From: Monosporascus cannonballus
Taxonomy: Eukaryota; Ascomycota; Sordariomycetes; Xylariales
Direction of reading: 5' to 3'
Length of the DNA stretch: 64,000 bases
NCBI GenBank assembly: GCA_004154925.1
Contig: QJNS01000098.1
Span: forward strand, 62,001 to 126,000
In this document: positions 23,092 to 33,828 of the stretch, piece by piece
How the letters are laid out: every line of letters starts with the position of its first letter
How positions within the stretch are numbered: the stretch's first letter is position 1
Notes under the pieces: model-generated
The model's database searches: none
What the model was told of the DNA's origin: nothing
What the model saw: only the letters and a program-made list of their open reading frames with translations
Program-made: the position numbers and the translations under genes

Positions 23092-24972
23092 ATGCTGCGC
23101 CTCTCCTTTGCCGCGTTGCTCCCATGCATCCTCACCTCGGTCTCCGCCCAGGGGCTCACCGAGGGCTCCCTGGAGAAGCACGTCGACAGCCTGGCGCTCG
23201 ACTTCTCCTTCGGCCCCGTCCAGGCATCCTACTGGACCAGATATCCTCACCACCGACGGACGCCGTTCGCCGTATCCCCGGATGGCAGCGCCGCCTACCT
23301 GGCTTATCTGGACGCCAGCCAGACTGACGTCCACGTTCAGCAAGTCGATCCCAAGACTTTCGCCGCCGTCGGCTCCGCCGTCACCGTCACCGGCGCCAAG
23401 GAAGCCGGGGGGCTGGTTGCCCACGATGACGGCTTTGCCCTGCTGACGAACGAGGCTCTGCCCTCGAGGACCTCCGACGCCCCGGCCGACGGCACGCCCG
23501 TGCCCGTCCTCTACAGGTACACCGACGGGCAGCAGAGCTGGAAGACCTACCTCGGGGGTCCCGGGGTGCACGAGGACTTCGGCCTCGTGGCCTCCCCGGA
23601 CCTGAACGGAGCCCTCGTGTTCTCCGAAGAGGCCGGCCTCTACGGCGCCTACTTCGTCGTGACGGCCTATACGGGGGGCGCGGCGGGCCACTTCGGCGAC
23701 AGCATCCAATACGTCGGGAAGGACGGCAGCCTGCAGGACATCAGGGGGGCGTCGTCGACCTGGGGTTGCTCGCACAACACGGGCATCGCCTTCGAGGCGG
23801 CCGACGCCGCGCCCTTCGCCTCCATCTGCGCCGAGGACCAGGGCGCCATCTGGCTCAACACCCAGACCCAGTCCATGAACGGCGTCAAGATCTCCAACGA
23901 GAACACCACCAATGGCGGCAGCGGCGAGCCCATGGGCGGCATGGGCGGCTCGTACAGCGGCCTGGCCCGCCTGGCGGGTACCGACTCGTACGTCTTCGCC
24001 TGGGTCTCCAGGGGCGCGAAGGACCTCACCGTGAACGACTGGCTCGGCGATGGTTTCACGCACTCGATCAACAGGACCAACGGCCGTAACGTCGCGATTG
24101 CGCAGTTAACCAACAAGAGCACCCTCGACGGGGAGCAGGCCACCTCGCAAGTCGGTGCCGCCGACGGTGACTCGCAGGTCAACTGGATCACTCAAGGTAA
24201 GTCATGCGCTTTTCCTCCGACTTAGTCGGGAATACAACTAACTCTAAACCACCCAGGCACGGCGGACAACTCCAATGCGCACGTGGCCGCCTTCAACAGC
24301 GAGAGCGTGCTGGTGACGTGGGAGGAGATAGCGGAGCCGCAGTGCGACTTTGTGGCCATGGGCTGCCGGGGCGCCTTCACGGGGGCGTACTACCAGCTCG
24401 TGACAAACGGCAAGAAGGTCGGCGAGCCTGTGCGCGCCATGGACACCTTCGTCGCCGGCGACATGGTGACCATGTCCGAGGGCCGCGTCTGCTGGCCCTA
24501 CGTCGCCATGGACTGGGACCTCAGCCAGCCCGTCCCCTACGGTGGCTCCAAGACCAGGACCACCAAGATGTCGTTTGCTTGCATGAACCTTGACGGTGGC
24601 GCCTCGCAGGGTGGCCAGCCGAGTCCGAAGCCGACGACTTCCGCTGCTTCTTCCCCGGCAGAAGCTACTGATGCCCTGAGCACGACCGCCGTTCCAAGGG
24701 CCGCTGACGTTCCCGAGACCTCTTCCCCCGTCGCGCCGATAAACCTCGAGGCAACTTCAACTGCGATCACCCCGGTAGAATCTGCTAACTCGCCAGAGGC
24801 AGATGAGCCTACTACCTCCTCGACCACCCCTTCCGTAACCTCCGCCCCCGACAGCACGGAAACCGCAGCTCCCGTGGAGACGTCGCCTTCTCAGGCCGAC
24901 CCACATCGTCCTTGTGGAGGTCGCCCCAGGAGACGGGCTCGTCGTTTTAGTGCTCCCAAGCCTTCGCTCTAA
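23092..24972 (+). CDS. Secreted, Ser/Thr/Pro-tailed protein of unknown function
   Basis: There are two exons, 23092-24196 and 24257-24972, separated by a 60-nt intron (GTAAGT donor, CCCAG acceptor, phase 1), giving 606 residues. I chose the ATG at 23092 because it begins a classic signal peptide (MLRLSFAALLPCILTSVSA, cleavage likely before QG). The frame is open further upstream but unlike a protein there. The mature part (about 20-480) is rich in Gly, Asp and aromatic residues with recurring short strands such as SPDGSAAYLAYLD, suggesting a beta-rich, perhaps propeller-like fold. Several N-glycosylation sequons (for example NRT, NKS) are present. From about residue 505 a Ser/Thr/Pro-rich linker follows, as in cell-wall or GPI-anchored fungal proteins. 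The last 25 residues are Arg-rich and not a GPI signal, so the 3' end may be misread. I do not recognise a named family. Confidence 0.8.
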
Positions 24973-26073
24973 TTGGTTGGTCAGGGAAGAGAAGAAATAG
25001 GGATGACGGCGGGGAAGTACGACGATGTTCAGTTCTAGAGTATATAGTTAACTATGGTGCACCTCTTTGGCTAGAGGTCCGATTTTCGTGATAGCCCTCC
25101 TAGCGTAGGTCTTGTGGAATTTCAACTCTGTAACCCGGTGACCAGCGTGATAGTCTTTCGTGAACCCTGTCCACTGTTCGGATATGGTTCCTGACGGCTA
25201 GCCATGGACGTATGTATGTCGAGTCGGGCGTTCGTACACTGGGTGTCCGTCTATATCGTAGCTGCTATAAGCGAATGGAACTGCGTAGAGTAAATCAGCT
25301 CTCACCACTGACAGCCCCTGTTCCGGTCTACTCTTTTGCGTCGACCACCGTCCTGGATTCTGCTGCCTTAAATTAGTAAACGTGGTGGTTATAGCAGACA
25401 AATCCTATTGCGTGTTGAGCAGAAGATTGTTGCATATTAAGAAGGCCTTAGGGTTAGCACTAGACGCTCAGACCGTTACCATTTAGATAGAACTGTTGAA
25501 TATAGGATCGTATAGGAACTGCAGAAAGATGGTCGTAACACCACTGCTTCATGGAGAGGATTCGCCTGATCGTTCCTCAGGAGGTAACGTATGTTAACGA
25601 CGGAGTGCGAGTAGCACACATTCACCAATCTCACATCCCACGACATCGGGACAACCACAAGCCTTAAATCCAAGTTCACGGCAATGCTGCCCATCAGAGA
25701 GGCACGCCAATCAGGATGTGCCGAATCCCCTCAATCCTTCTTTAGGCCTTCCATTGATACACATACCAGGGTATCACCTCCACTCCCATACAACAGAGTA
25801 CAATACTCCACATAAGAGACCCGGCCAGGCTCTGGGCGAAATAGTTAGGCGACCTTTTACATGAAGGAGTTGAAATATAAGAATCGAACGATTCATGTCC
25901 GACCAAGGGCAATACCTGGCCAAGTAATCTAAGGAGTAATAGCCTGTGCTCATTGGATGTCTTTAAAATTATCCCCTTCGGTATGTAACGATAGTAACAG
26001 CAGTGGGATACACCTAGGTGGTCAAATGTGGCATGGTTATTATGGCCAGAGCCTGCCGGCTAACCAGCCAGCA
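24973..26073. other. Convergent intergenic region
   Basis: This lies between two genes that end toward each other. No gene-like frame exceeds 75 codons, and no repeat or RNA gene was seen. The 3' UTRs and terminators of both neighbours must lie here. Confidence 0.6.
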
Positions 26074-27870
26074 TCACTTCTTGACGGCCTGCGACAACGA
26101 GACCACGTTCCTCAAGCTGCCGAAGCTCAGGACGTCGGCGATCCTGGTGGCACCGGATAGCACCATGACGAGCCTGTCGACACCGCAGCCCCAGCCCCCC
26201 GTGGGCGGGAGGCCGTGCTCGAGGGCGCGGACGTAGCTCTCATCGACGCGGGCCTGGCCCTCCTCTCCGCCGTCCCCTTCCTCTCCGTCGTTGTTGCCGC
26301 GGTCCACGCGAGACCGCGCCTGCAGCTCAAATTTGCGGCGCTGCTCAAACGGGTCGTTCTCCTCCTCGTACATGTTGGCGATCTCGCGGCCGGCCACGAA
26401 GAGCTCGGCCCGAGCCGACACGAGCTGCCCCGTGCGCGGGCACGCGAAGGACTTGGCGAGCGGTGCCATGCAGGCTGGGTGGTGCGTGATGAAGAGCGGC
26501 GCCGCGAGGGAGCCGCCCTCCAGGTGCGTGCTCGCGAGGTGGTCGAGCAGTTTGTTCAGGGACGTGCCCTCGGGTTCGACGGGCGGTAGCCGCGATTTGC
26601 CCTCCAGAAGCTTGGTCAGCTGCTCGAGCGCGTCCGGGTCCGACAGGTTCGGGAGCTTGATGCCGAGCGCGTCTTCGAGCGCCGGGATGAACTCGACTTG
26701 TCCCCAGCCGCCTTCGCTCTGCTCTGCCAGCCCCGCGATGTCGAGAGTCGGTAATTTGCGTTGTTTGAGCTGCTTCGCATGCTCTAATAAGCCTCTGATC
26801 AGAGATTCGGTCATTGCCATCAGCTCTTGCAGGTTAGAGTAGGCCGAGTAGAATTCGCATATGGTGAACTCGGGGTTATGCGTAGTGTCGAGGCCCTCAT
26901 TCCGGAAAGCTGGACCGATCTCGAAGACCCTGTTCATGCCCCCCACGACTAGGCGCTTGAGCCACAGTTCGGGTGCAATTCTCAGAGCCAACTCCTTGTT
27001 TGGGAACTCGGTGGCCGAGGTCAAGAACGGACGAGCTGCCGCACCCCCGGCGTAATCCGCTAGTAGCGGGGTTTGCACCTCCAGGAAGTCCCGTTCGTGA
27101 AAGAAGTTTCGGAGGTATTTAATAATATATGAGCGTAGCCGGAGGATGTCTGCCGTTTGCCGGTTCACTAGTAAGTCGACATGCCGCTTCAAGATCCTCG
27201 TCTCCTCGTTGATCAGCTTTTCCGGCAGGGGTGCTACACAGGGGCTTAGGAGGCTGGGAAGAGTGGTCGCCTTGAGAGACAATTCGCCACTTGAGGTTCG
27301 CATGGCAGTACCGGTCACGGAGACGATATCACCACGGAGCAGGGGATGGAGAGTTCGCTTGAACTCCCCCTGGTTGGCTATGGGAACATTGTTGAGGCTG
27401 ATCATGACTTGGACCTTCTCAAAATCCCCCGAAATGTCCATAAACACGAGCTTGGACCCCGATGCTCGTATTGACATGATCCTGCCTTGGAGGAGGACCT
27501 CTTCAGAGGCTGGCGCCGAAGTCGTCACGTTTTCGAACGTGTGACGGAACTTCGGTATACTCATTCGATTGCCCTGATGCGAGATTCTAGGATATTGCAG
27601 CGCATTGTATTCCTTTAGCTTCTGTATACGGCCATCAGCGGTGGCCGAATGACTTAGCTCCGCTGCGGCCGCATCATAACCATGCTCGGTTTCAGGTTGT
27701 GCTTTGACTGCAGCGTTATGCAGACATCTACTAGGCGCTGATATGCGTGTGCCCTGTCGCTTAGATATATTGCAGGCAGCGGAGAAGAATCTGGCATAAG
27801 CAGTCTCATCTTTGGTGAGACGGCTGAAAATGAATGGGCGCAAAAAGTACAGGCCCTGCATGCTACCCAT
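26074..27870 (-). CDS. MSK1: Mitochondrial lysyl-tRNA synthetase (class II)
   Basis: This enzyme charges mitochondrial tRNA-Lys with lysine using ATP, in the matrix. The single exon encodes 598 residues. The N-terminal region (about 1-60), rich in Arg, Ser and Ala with few acids, is a presequence. Residues about 123-205 form the OB-fold anticodon-binding domain (VLLQGRIMSIRASGSKLVFMD). The class II catalytic core follows: motif 2 at about 321-339 (AFRNEGLDTTHNPEFTICE) and motif 3 at about 553-567 (GLPPTGGWGCGVDRL). RAELFVAGREIANMYEE (487-503) is the typical lysine-site segment. A fungal-type acidic insertion (about 525-539, rich in G, D and E) separates the last two blocks. Length fits mitochondrial LysRS, and the presequence separates it from the cytosolic enzyme. 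It is divergent from TIM10. Confidence 0.93.
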   Translation of the reverse strand: MGSMQGLYFLRPFIFSRLTKDETAYARFFSAACNISKRQGTRISAPSRCLHNAAVKAQPETEHGYDAAAAELSHSATADGRIQKLKEYNALQYPRISHQGNRMSIPKFRHTFENVTTSAPASEEVLLQGRIMSIRASGSKLVFMDISGDFEKVQVMISLNNVPIANQGEFKRTLHPLLRGDIVSVTGTAMRTSSGELSLKATTLPSLLSPCVAPLPEKLINEETRILKRHVDLLVNRQTADILRLRSYIIKYLRNFFHERDFLEVQTPLLADYAGGAAARPFLTSATEFPNKELALRIAPELWLKRLVVGGMNRVFEIGPAFRNEGLDTTHNPEFTICEFYSAYSNLQELMAMTESLIRGLLEHAKQLKQRKLPTLDIAGLAEQSEGGWGQVEFIPALEDALGIKLPNLSDPDALEQLTKLLEGKSRLPPVEPEGTSLNKLLDHLASTHLEGGSLAAPLFITHHPACMAPLAKSFACPRTGQLVSARAELFVAGREIANMYEEENDPFEQRRKFELQARSRVDRGNNDGEEGDGGEEGQARVDESYVRALEHGLPPTGGWGCGVDRLVMVLSGATRIADVLSFGSLRNVVSLSQAVKK

Positions 27871-28454
27871 TTTCGCTACTTGTGAATTGTCAGTTACGTT
27901 AAGAACCCATAATCACTGAAACGTATTACGATAAGGAAAATGCAGGTAGTTCAGATATGCTGGCTTATTGTGATCAAGCACCACATTGGTGATGTCAGTC
28001 GCAACGGTTCTATAGAGCAATATCATCATGATATTATGCACGCGTTGGGATACAATCTTCAACTTACTTTTTATTCAGTCCAAGCCCTTTACCAAGGAAT
28101 CCATAGGGGTACAATTCATCACAACGGAAAATACACCATAACAGAATATATTATTTCAGGTGGTCCTTTGTTTGCTCGTGATGGAAGTTGTCCGTCAGAA
28201 AATGGTGCTTGGGGTTCCAATTCTTTTTCTGCCGGTCAAATTCCAATCTGGCGGGGAATTACGCAGTAACTGGCTCTGAAGGGGAGCTTGGCTCACCGCC
28301 TACTCAAAAGAGCTTGATAGCGGCTGCTGAAGCTTTTAGATAGTGGTTCAATCGATAAACTCATACAAGCTGATTGACTTAGGAAACACTTGGAACTTGA
28401 CGTCAAGCACGCGACCGAGAGTATTACAATCCTACATAAGAAAACCCCGTCAAC
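27871..28454. promoter_or_regulatory. Shared divergent promoter region of LysRS and TIM10
   Basis: This is 584 bp between two divergent genes that both serve mitochondria. A 109-codon plus-strand frame (27940-28269) lacks any domain and is probably chance. Both promoters must lie here. I see no clear TATA box or known operator. Confidence 0.5.
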
Positions 28455-28828
28455 ATGTCGTTCCTCGGATTTGGAAGGCCCCAGCCTACGTCGGCGGAGA
28501 AGATCGCTGCCGTTGAGGCCGAGATGAAGCTCCTGACCGAGATGATGAACCGGTAAGCTTCCCTCTCACTCAACGAGATATATGATGCGATCATTCCCTT
28601 TGCGATAATTTCACACTAATTTGGATGAATGTGGTCAGCCTTACAAAGGCGTGCCAGAAGAAGTGCATCCCGAGCGATTACCGGGAAAGCGAACTCAACA
28701 AGGGTGAGAGTGTCTGCCTCGACCGTTGCGCCGCCAAGTTCTTCGATGTACACATGAAGGTCTCCGAGCTACTGCAACAAGAATCACAACAACGGGGTCC
28801 TGGGGGCGGCTTTGGATTCGGTGGTTGA
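28455..28828 (+). CDS. TIM10: Mitochondrial intermembrane-space chaperone Tim10
   Basis: There are two exons, 28455-28552 and 28639-28828, with an 86-nt GT-AG intron splitting an Arg codon, giving 95 residues. With Tim9 it forms the hexameric chaperone that carries carrier proteins and other hydrophobic precursors across the intermembrane space to the TIM22 complex. The twin CX3C motifs (CQKKC near residue 37 and CLDRC near 57) form the two disulfides introduced by the Mia40 pathway. The helix [19 protein letters not shown] and the tail [14 protein letters not shown] match Tim10 rather than Tim9, Tim8 or Tim13. A glycine-rich C-terminus ([10 protein letters not shown]) follows. The full length fits the family. 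Confidence 0.96.
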
Positions 28829-30989
28829 GCAAAATACATTGGAGTCGTTGTGAAAATGTATTCTGTAGGATACGACGGGCTATTACGCCTTGGGCATAGA
28901 GCAGGCGACCCAACCAAGGGGCTAACTGTATAATGCACGGAATAGAGGGGGGATGCGGCTTTGATGACGGGATTCGTATCGGATATCATGTCTAATGCTC
29001 AGTCCTTCGGATCCTCATGAGTATGCCAAGGAATATGAAGGTTCCTCTCAAACCAGATCGGCCATCGACCATGAACCGTTCGTACCTTCCGATATCTATC
29101 TATTGTATCCCGCGAACCTGGGATTCTGCAGCTGTCAAGCTGGCCGAAGAGGTTTCTGCGATGATAAGAAGAGTGACCACTAGGGTTTTCTAAGCTCAGG
29201 GGTCCGATGAGCTTTCAACAGGCTTTCGATGTCGGCCATCGCATTTGGAAGGTCGGAGCTTCTACGGTGGCAAACAGACAGCTGTAATTTGCTTCCTGTT
29301 TGGCGAAGGCGACTTTCTCGGCCCCGCGATAGCGAGCAGTGCGACGGCGGGAAGGAGTCTCGCATCCGGATCTCGGGGCATATCCCAATAGCCGTAACCA
29401 TCCTCCAACTTCCCAAGGCTTCGAGACCTCCGTCGCGTACATAGGTAAGCCACTAATATCTGGGCAACCGCCGCTGTCCAGCATCGTCAGGACTACCGGT
29501 ACCTTCAACCGCCCGAGCATTGTGAGTCTGACCACAGCAATATACGTGCGCCCATTGGTAACCAGGTTAGCTGCATTAGCCCCCGACTCTTCCGGATGCA
29601 CCAGCATACTCGTTCGGGCTACACCACCGAAGGCAGCCCAGGTCTCGAGTCTTGGTCTACATGGAGATCGCGACTAGAACATGATAAGCGGTCTTGGACC
29701 GAGGGCTTGGGAGCGGAGAGAGATCTCCTCGTTGAATCCCTGATTTTAACTTTATGTGTTGCCGCCCCCATTAGGCCCTGGTGAGATCTGGGATATAGTT
29801 CCCGTTAGTACCCGCCTCTAATGCGGCATCCCGATAGCTTATTTATTTCTCCCGACGCCCCGACGTTTAACAACATGGCATCCTCGTCGAAAATGATCAG
29901 TACCAATTTAGAAAACTTCATCGGGCGTGCAGGTCCGGCGGGGGGGGGCGCCGCCCCCCCCCCCCCCCCGCGCGCGGGTTCGCGCACAAGCGAATGAGTT
30001 GGCGACCAACTTGCTATCCGAGGACCTGGTTGTTGAAGGTATGGCGCCCAGGTAAATTGACCGGATAAATTAATTTAAATATGCGCACGAGAACGCCATG
30101 GCAACTGAACTGTTCAACCCAGCTGCCTTCGAGGCGGTGGGGGCGAGTTTGCCTCCGCTCTGCCCTAGGGGGAGCAGATTGCTCATGCAGCCAGCGTTGC
30201 ATTTCCTCGATGGCCTGCAGGTTCGTCAGCGGTCTCCCAACAGAACCGTCGTCGGCTCCGCCGTGCCCGCATCAATAATTCGCGCTCACTGTCGTCTTAT
30301 TCTTCCCTTTTCGCTCCAGCCCGAGCTGCCTCCGGTCAGCCACCGTAACGCCTCTTCTAGGCTCGTTCATCAGTTCCCTCGTTGCCTAGACTAGCGGCCG
30401 GGGCACTCAGCTCGTGTTCTGGATTAGGGAGCCGCAGCCCGATGCCGATCATTTTCTACGTTGATCAAGCTGGGAAGCACCGCCAGACCGCCCGCATGAG
30501 AGTGGAATAGGTCAGATCGTGTAAATTGACGAGGCCCGGCCTCCCCCAATTCATGGCAAAATCTCGCCCGGCATTTGGCGCCATGGCAACAAAACGACCT
30601 GCATACACTGGTAATATTTGCTGTTCAAAGGGGCAGGTGACTTCTCCGTCGAGGAGTTCTGGTTGGGCCTGGCTATGGCCAAGCAGACCTAGTCCGGCGA
30701 TTGCTATGCTGACGTGGTATCCACAAATCAAGATATACGAGGTGCGATAGGAATATACACGATGGCCATTACGCAGCATATGCACCGGGGATCGCTTCCT
30801 CCCATCCCTCCGTATATTGCCCCGTAACTAGGTCTAGTATATCTTCTCCTGGGAGCCCTCGCCCCTTGTTCACAATGGATGCCCGTTCCCCCCTCTAGGC
30901 CTGCCTCCACCGTCGCCTCCACGCCGTCCACGCGCTTGTGCCCTCGTTCCGTAATTTGCTTTTCCGATCTCCAGTCGACAGCTCTCCCA
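28829..30989. other. Intergenic region with a G/C homopolymer hairpin
   Basis: No supported gene was found. Several 100-130-codon frames on both strands (for example minus 29215-29607) overlap and lack domains. At 29935-29985 lies a run of 8-9 G, a short GC core and a run of about 16 C, followed by CGCGCG. This could fold into a hairpin or a quadruplex/i-motif and is a likely place for sequencing errors. Confidence 0.5.
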
Positions 30990-32567
30990 ATGCGCATCTC
31001 AAGCCGTGGCGTGGCAGCGCTGGCTGCCGCCGCCTTCTCCGGCGCTGCCCGAGGCCAGTGCGAGGAAGTGGTCCCCGGCCAATACAGGGGCACGGCGTAC
31101 GCCAACAGCGTGCCCGTGACGCACATCTACTCGGAGAAGGCGTTTTTCAAAATCAAGGACCCGTCCGGGCGGCACGTGTGCGCGGACGACCCGGAGAGCG
31201 ACCTCAGCTTCCTGACGTACTCGAGCCTCAACACGACGCGGCAGCGCCCCCGGAACGAGGACCTCAAACGTGCCGTCATCGTGATCCACGGCGCGCGGCG
31301 GGACCCCCAGAACTACCACGCCGGCATGATCCTCGCCCTCCTGGCGGTGAACGGCAACGACGGCATCAGCCCGGACACCGTGTCGATCCTGGCGCCGTAC
31401 TTCGTCAACGAAGCCGACGCGGGCACCGGGTACGAGGCGGGCTCGCGCGCCCTGGTCTGGCACGACGACCACTGGGCGGGCGGCGCCAATAATGTACTCC
31501 CGGCGTCGACGCGCGGCACCGTGTCGGCCTTCGAGGTGCTCGACCAGATGGTGCAGTACTACGGCGACAAGACGCGGTTCCCCAACATCAACCAGATCGT
31601 CGTCGGTGGCCACTCGATGGGGGCCCAGATGGCCCAGCGGTACGCCGCCGTCGGCAAGACCCCCGAGCAGCTGGGCATAACGACGCCCGTCAGCTACTAC
31701 ATCGGCGACCCCAACAGCATGGTCTGGTTCGCGACGACGCGGCCCTTGTCGACGAGCAAGTGCGCGACGTACGACAACTACCGCGAGGGTTTCTCGAACT
31801 ACCTCACCTTCGGCTCCGAGTACGCAGGAAGCATGACGTATAATACACAGCTGGTCAGTTCCGGTCGCGAAGCCCTCCTCGCCAACTACAACAGCAAGAC
31901 GATGGCCTACGGCCGCGCGACGCGGGACAAGGGCGATTACCGTGGCGCGAACGACTGCGCCGTGTATACGACGGGCAAGGACCGCAGCGAGCGGTTCTTC
32001 GAGTTCGTTAAGGCGTTCCCGCCCTCGTGTTCGAACCCCGCGGCCGACGGCTGCCACACGCTGGACATCGTGGAGTCGACGCACGACGCGCCGACCATGT
32101 TCAGGGCGGCCGCGGGACAGGCGCGCCTGTTCAAGGACAACTGGAACGGCGACGGGTCGCGGGCCTACGACTTCGGGTACCCACGGTGGTCGGAATGGGA
32201 CAACCCGCACCCGGACCCGGCGCGCGCCGGCGAGCCGCTGATCCACACGAACCACGAGACGTACGCCGGCGGGATGACGGACCGCGGCTGCTTCTCCGAC
32301 GTCGACAACGCGCAGTCGGTCGGCTCGCTGCCCACGCGGCCCTACGTCGGGACTCGCAACTCCCGCTCGTATTGCAGCAATGCCTGCGTGCAGGGCGGCC
32401 ACCGCATCGCCGGCATGAGCGGCGAATACTGCTATTGCGGCAACGCCCTTGGACGGGAGACGGTACGTGTCGTCTCGACTTCTTGCGAGGGCCTCTGTCC
32501 GGGTAACCGCACCCAGATTTGCGGCGGTGTCCAGCGTCTTTCCATCCTGGCTACGGGAGATCTATAA
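30990..32567 (+). CDS. Secreted alpha/beta hydrolase with C-terminal WSC domain
   Basis: The single exon encodes 525 residues. I chose the ATG at 30990 because it begins a signal peptide (hydrophobic core AALAAAAFSGAARG, cleavage near residue 22); the upstream in-frame extension is not protein-like. The hydrolase part shows VIVIHGARRD (strand plus oxyanion-hole HG, near residue 95) and the nucleophile elbow GGHSMGAQ with Ser209. A C-terminal STHDAPTMF probably provides the catalytic His365. Residues about 432-522 form a WSC domain: RGCFSD start, the conserved CSNAC and EYCYCGN segments, and a CPGNRTQICGG end, with the expected eight cysteines. WSC domains bind wall polysaccharide, so the enzyme is probably held at a cell wall or plant polymer. 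The substrate is unknown; esterase is the cautious guess. Confidence 0.88.
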   Translation: MRISSRGVAALAAAAFSGAARGQCEEVVPGQYRGTAYANSVPVTHIYSEKAFFKIKDPSGRHVCADDPESDLSFLTYSSLNTTRQRPRNEDLKRAVIVIHGARRDPQNYHAGMILALLAVNGNDGISPDTVSILAPYFVNEADAGTGYEAGSRALVWHDDHWAGGANNVLPASTRGTVSAFEVLDQMVQYYGDKTRFPNINQIVVGGHSMGAQMAQRYAAVGKTPEQLGITTPVSYYIGDPNSMVWFATTRPLSTSKCATYDNYREGFSNYLTFGSEYAGSMTYNTQLVSSGREALLANYNSKTMAYGRATRDKGDYRGANDCAVYTTGKDRSERFFEFVKAFPPSCSNPAADGCHTLDIVESTHDAPTMFRAAAGQARLFKDNWNGDGSRAYDFGYPRWSEWDNPHPDPARAGEPLIHTNHETYAGGMTDRGCFSDVDNAQSVGSLPTRPYVGTRNSRSYCSNACVQGGHRIAGMSGEYCYCGNALGRETVRVVSTSCEGLCPGNRTQICGGVQRLSILATGDL

Positions 32568-33828
32568 GCGTCGTTCGAAGGATGCTTTAGCGCCGTCTGC
32601 CCGTTGTTCCGTGCCAAGATACGAAAGGCGGACTCTGCGCATACGGTTGGCAGGATGAAGGTGGTTGGGGCGGCACAGGGCTCGTCTTGACTCTCCAGCA
32701 TCAGTTTGGCGCTTTGCGTTATGCCAGGAAAGTTATGGCAAGCCATTGGGATCCAGGGAATTCCCCAAATGGCGTATACTTCATAATTCATAAGTACATA
32801 ATTATTAGTCTGATAGCTCTCCTGTTAGCTTCGTTACGAGAAGGGATGAATTCAGAATATAACTTGTCAATCTGATCCAACCCCGTATCTACGTCTCTAC
32901 CCAAGATATAGAAACTCCGAATTACAGAGACTTAGACTTTTAAGATAACATTTATCAGCAACATCCCCATGTCTTCTAACATATCCCATCCCCCTATTGG
33001 TATTTAAAGCGACAAGTGGGATAGCATACCTGCTATGTTAACATGCAGGACGCCGTTAAAAGTTACGATATTAATTTCCTACCACCTGAGTTATAACTTA
33101 GCTATATACCTACTTAAGTATGTCCCAGCATAACTTTGAAATTTTAGTTTAGGGGGTTGGTTCTCTGCAACGAGAGGACTTTAGACTTTGGCTGGCGCGC
33201 ATTCAACTCTTGGCGGATGCTCTAGTCCGTCTTATCAAGATTTATAAGGCCCATTCCCGCATTTCTCAACAAGCTTGGCGAACTATCTTCTGTCCATAAT
33301 TTTGATGAGCTCATCATATGATGTACAGTACATGTGGACCAGCGCCGGTGTATACAGACACCGAGGGCGAGTATATAGCATCTTTGTACACTACATTGAA
33401 GAATGCGTCCCCCCCCCCCCACCTCGGCCCAATTCAACTCAAGCCCGCTATATCCGCTTGGCTCTCCTGAGTGGGATTATAGCATCTTCTCCGTCCGAGC
33501 TCTCGTCCCCACCACTCTTTTTTTCAAATCATCAATCTCCCGTACAATTGACCTTCACCATGCACGTTGCTTGAGCTTATCCGGGTCACCTTCTTCGTGT
33601 GACGAACTCCCCTGGGCGGCGCGGCACTCCCAACGTCGACGGGTACCTGCGCGCGCTATCGCCACTATCTACACTGCTTGGTTCTCCGACAAGGACAAGA
33701 CTCGGCTCGACCGGGCCACCCACTCCTTCATCTCCGATCTGCGAGGCTCTGTCTCGCATTTCGTCCGTGTCTCGACCCCGTCGTCCCGCATTTCTCGTGT
33801 TCGTTTATTCGGCTGGCTCGTGCGCACT
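32568..33828. other. Intergenic region and 5' leader of the adenylate kinase gene
   Basis: No supported gene was found. The 33403-33828 part is open in the kinase frame but rich in Ser, Pro and Arg without family resemblance, so I treat it as leader. A C10 run at about 33411-33422 and CT-rich blocks near 33510-33560 are typical of fungal promoters. Confidence 0.5.

Noticed and set aside
23083..24063. 326-codon minus-strand frame opposite the secreted-protein gene
   Set aside because: It is a shadow of a GC-rich gene; the opposite strand has a signal peptide, a proper intron and codon bias.
27940..28269. 109-codon plus-strand frame in the LysRS-TIM10 spacer
   Set aside because: It has no domain and arbitrary composition, and it lies in the shared promoter region.
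30999..32402. 467-codon minus-strand frame opposite the hydrolase
   Set aside because: It is a shadow frame rich in Arg, Val and Gly; the plus strand carries the GHSMG motif and the WSC domain.
33403..33828. N-terminal extension of adenylate kinase
   Set aside because: The frame is open but the sequence is leader-like, and family members start just before the P-loop. A longer presequence remains possible.
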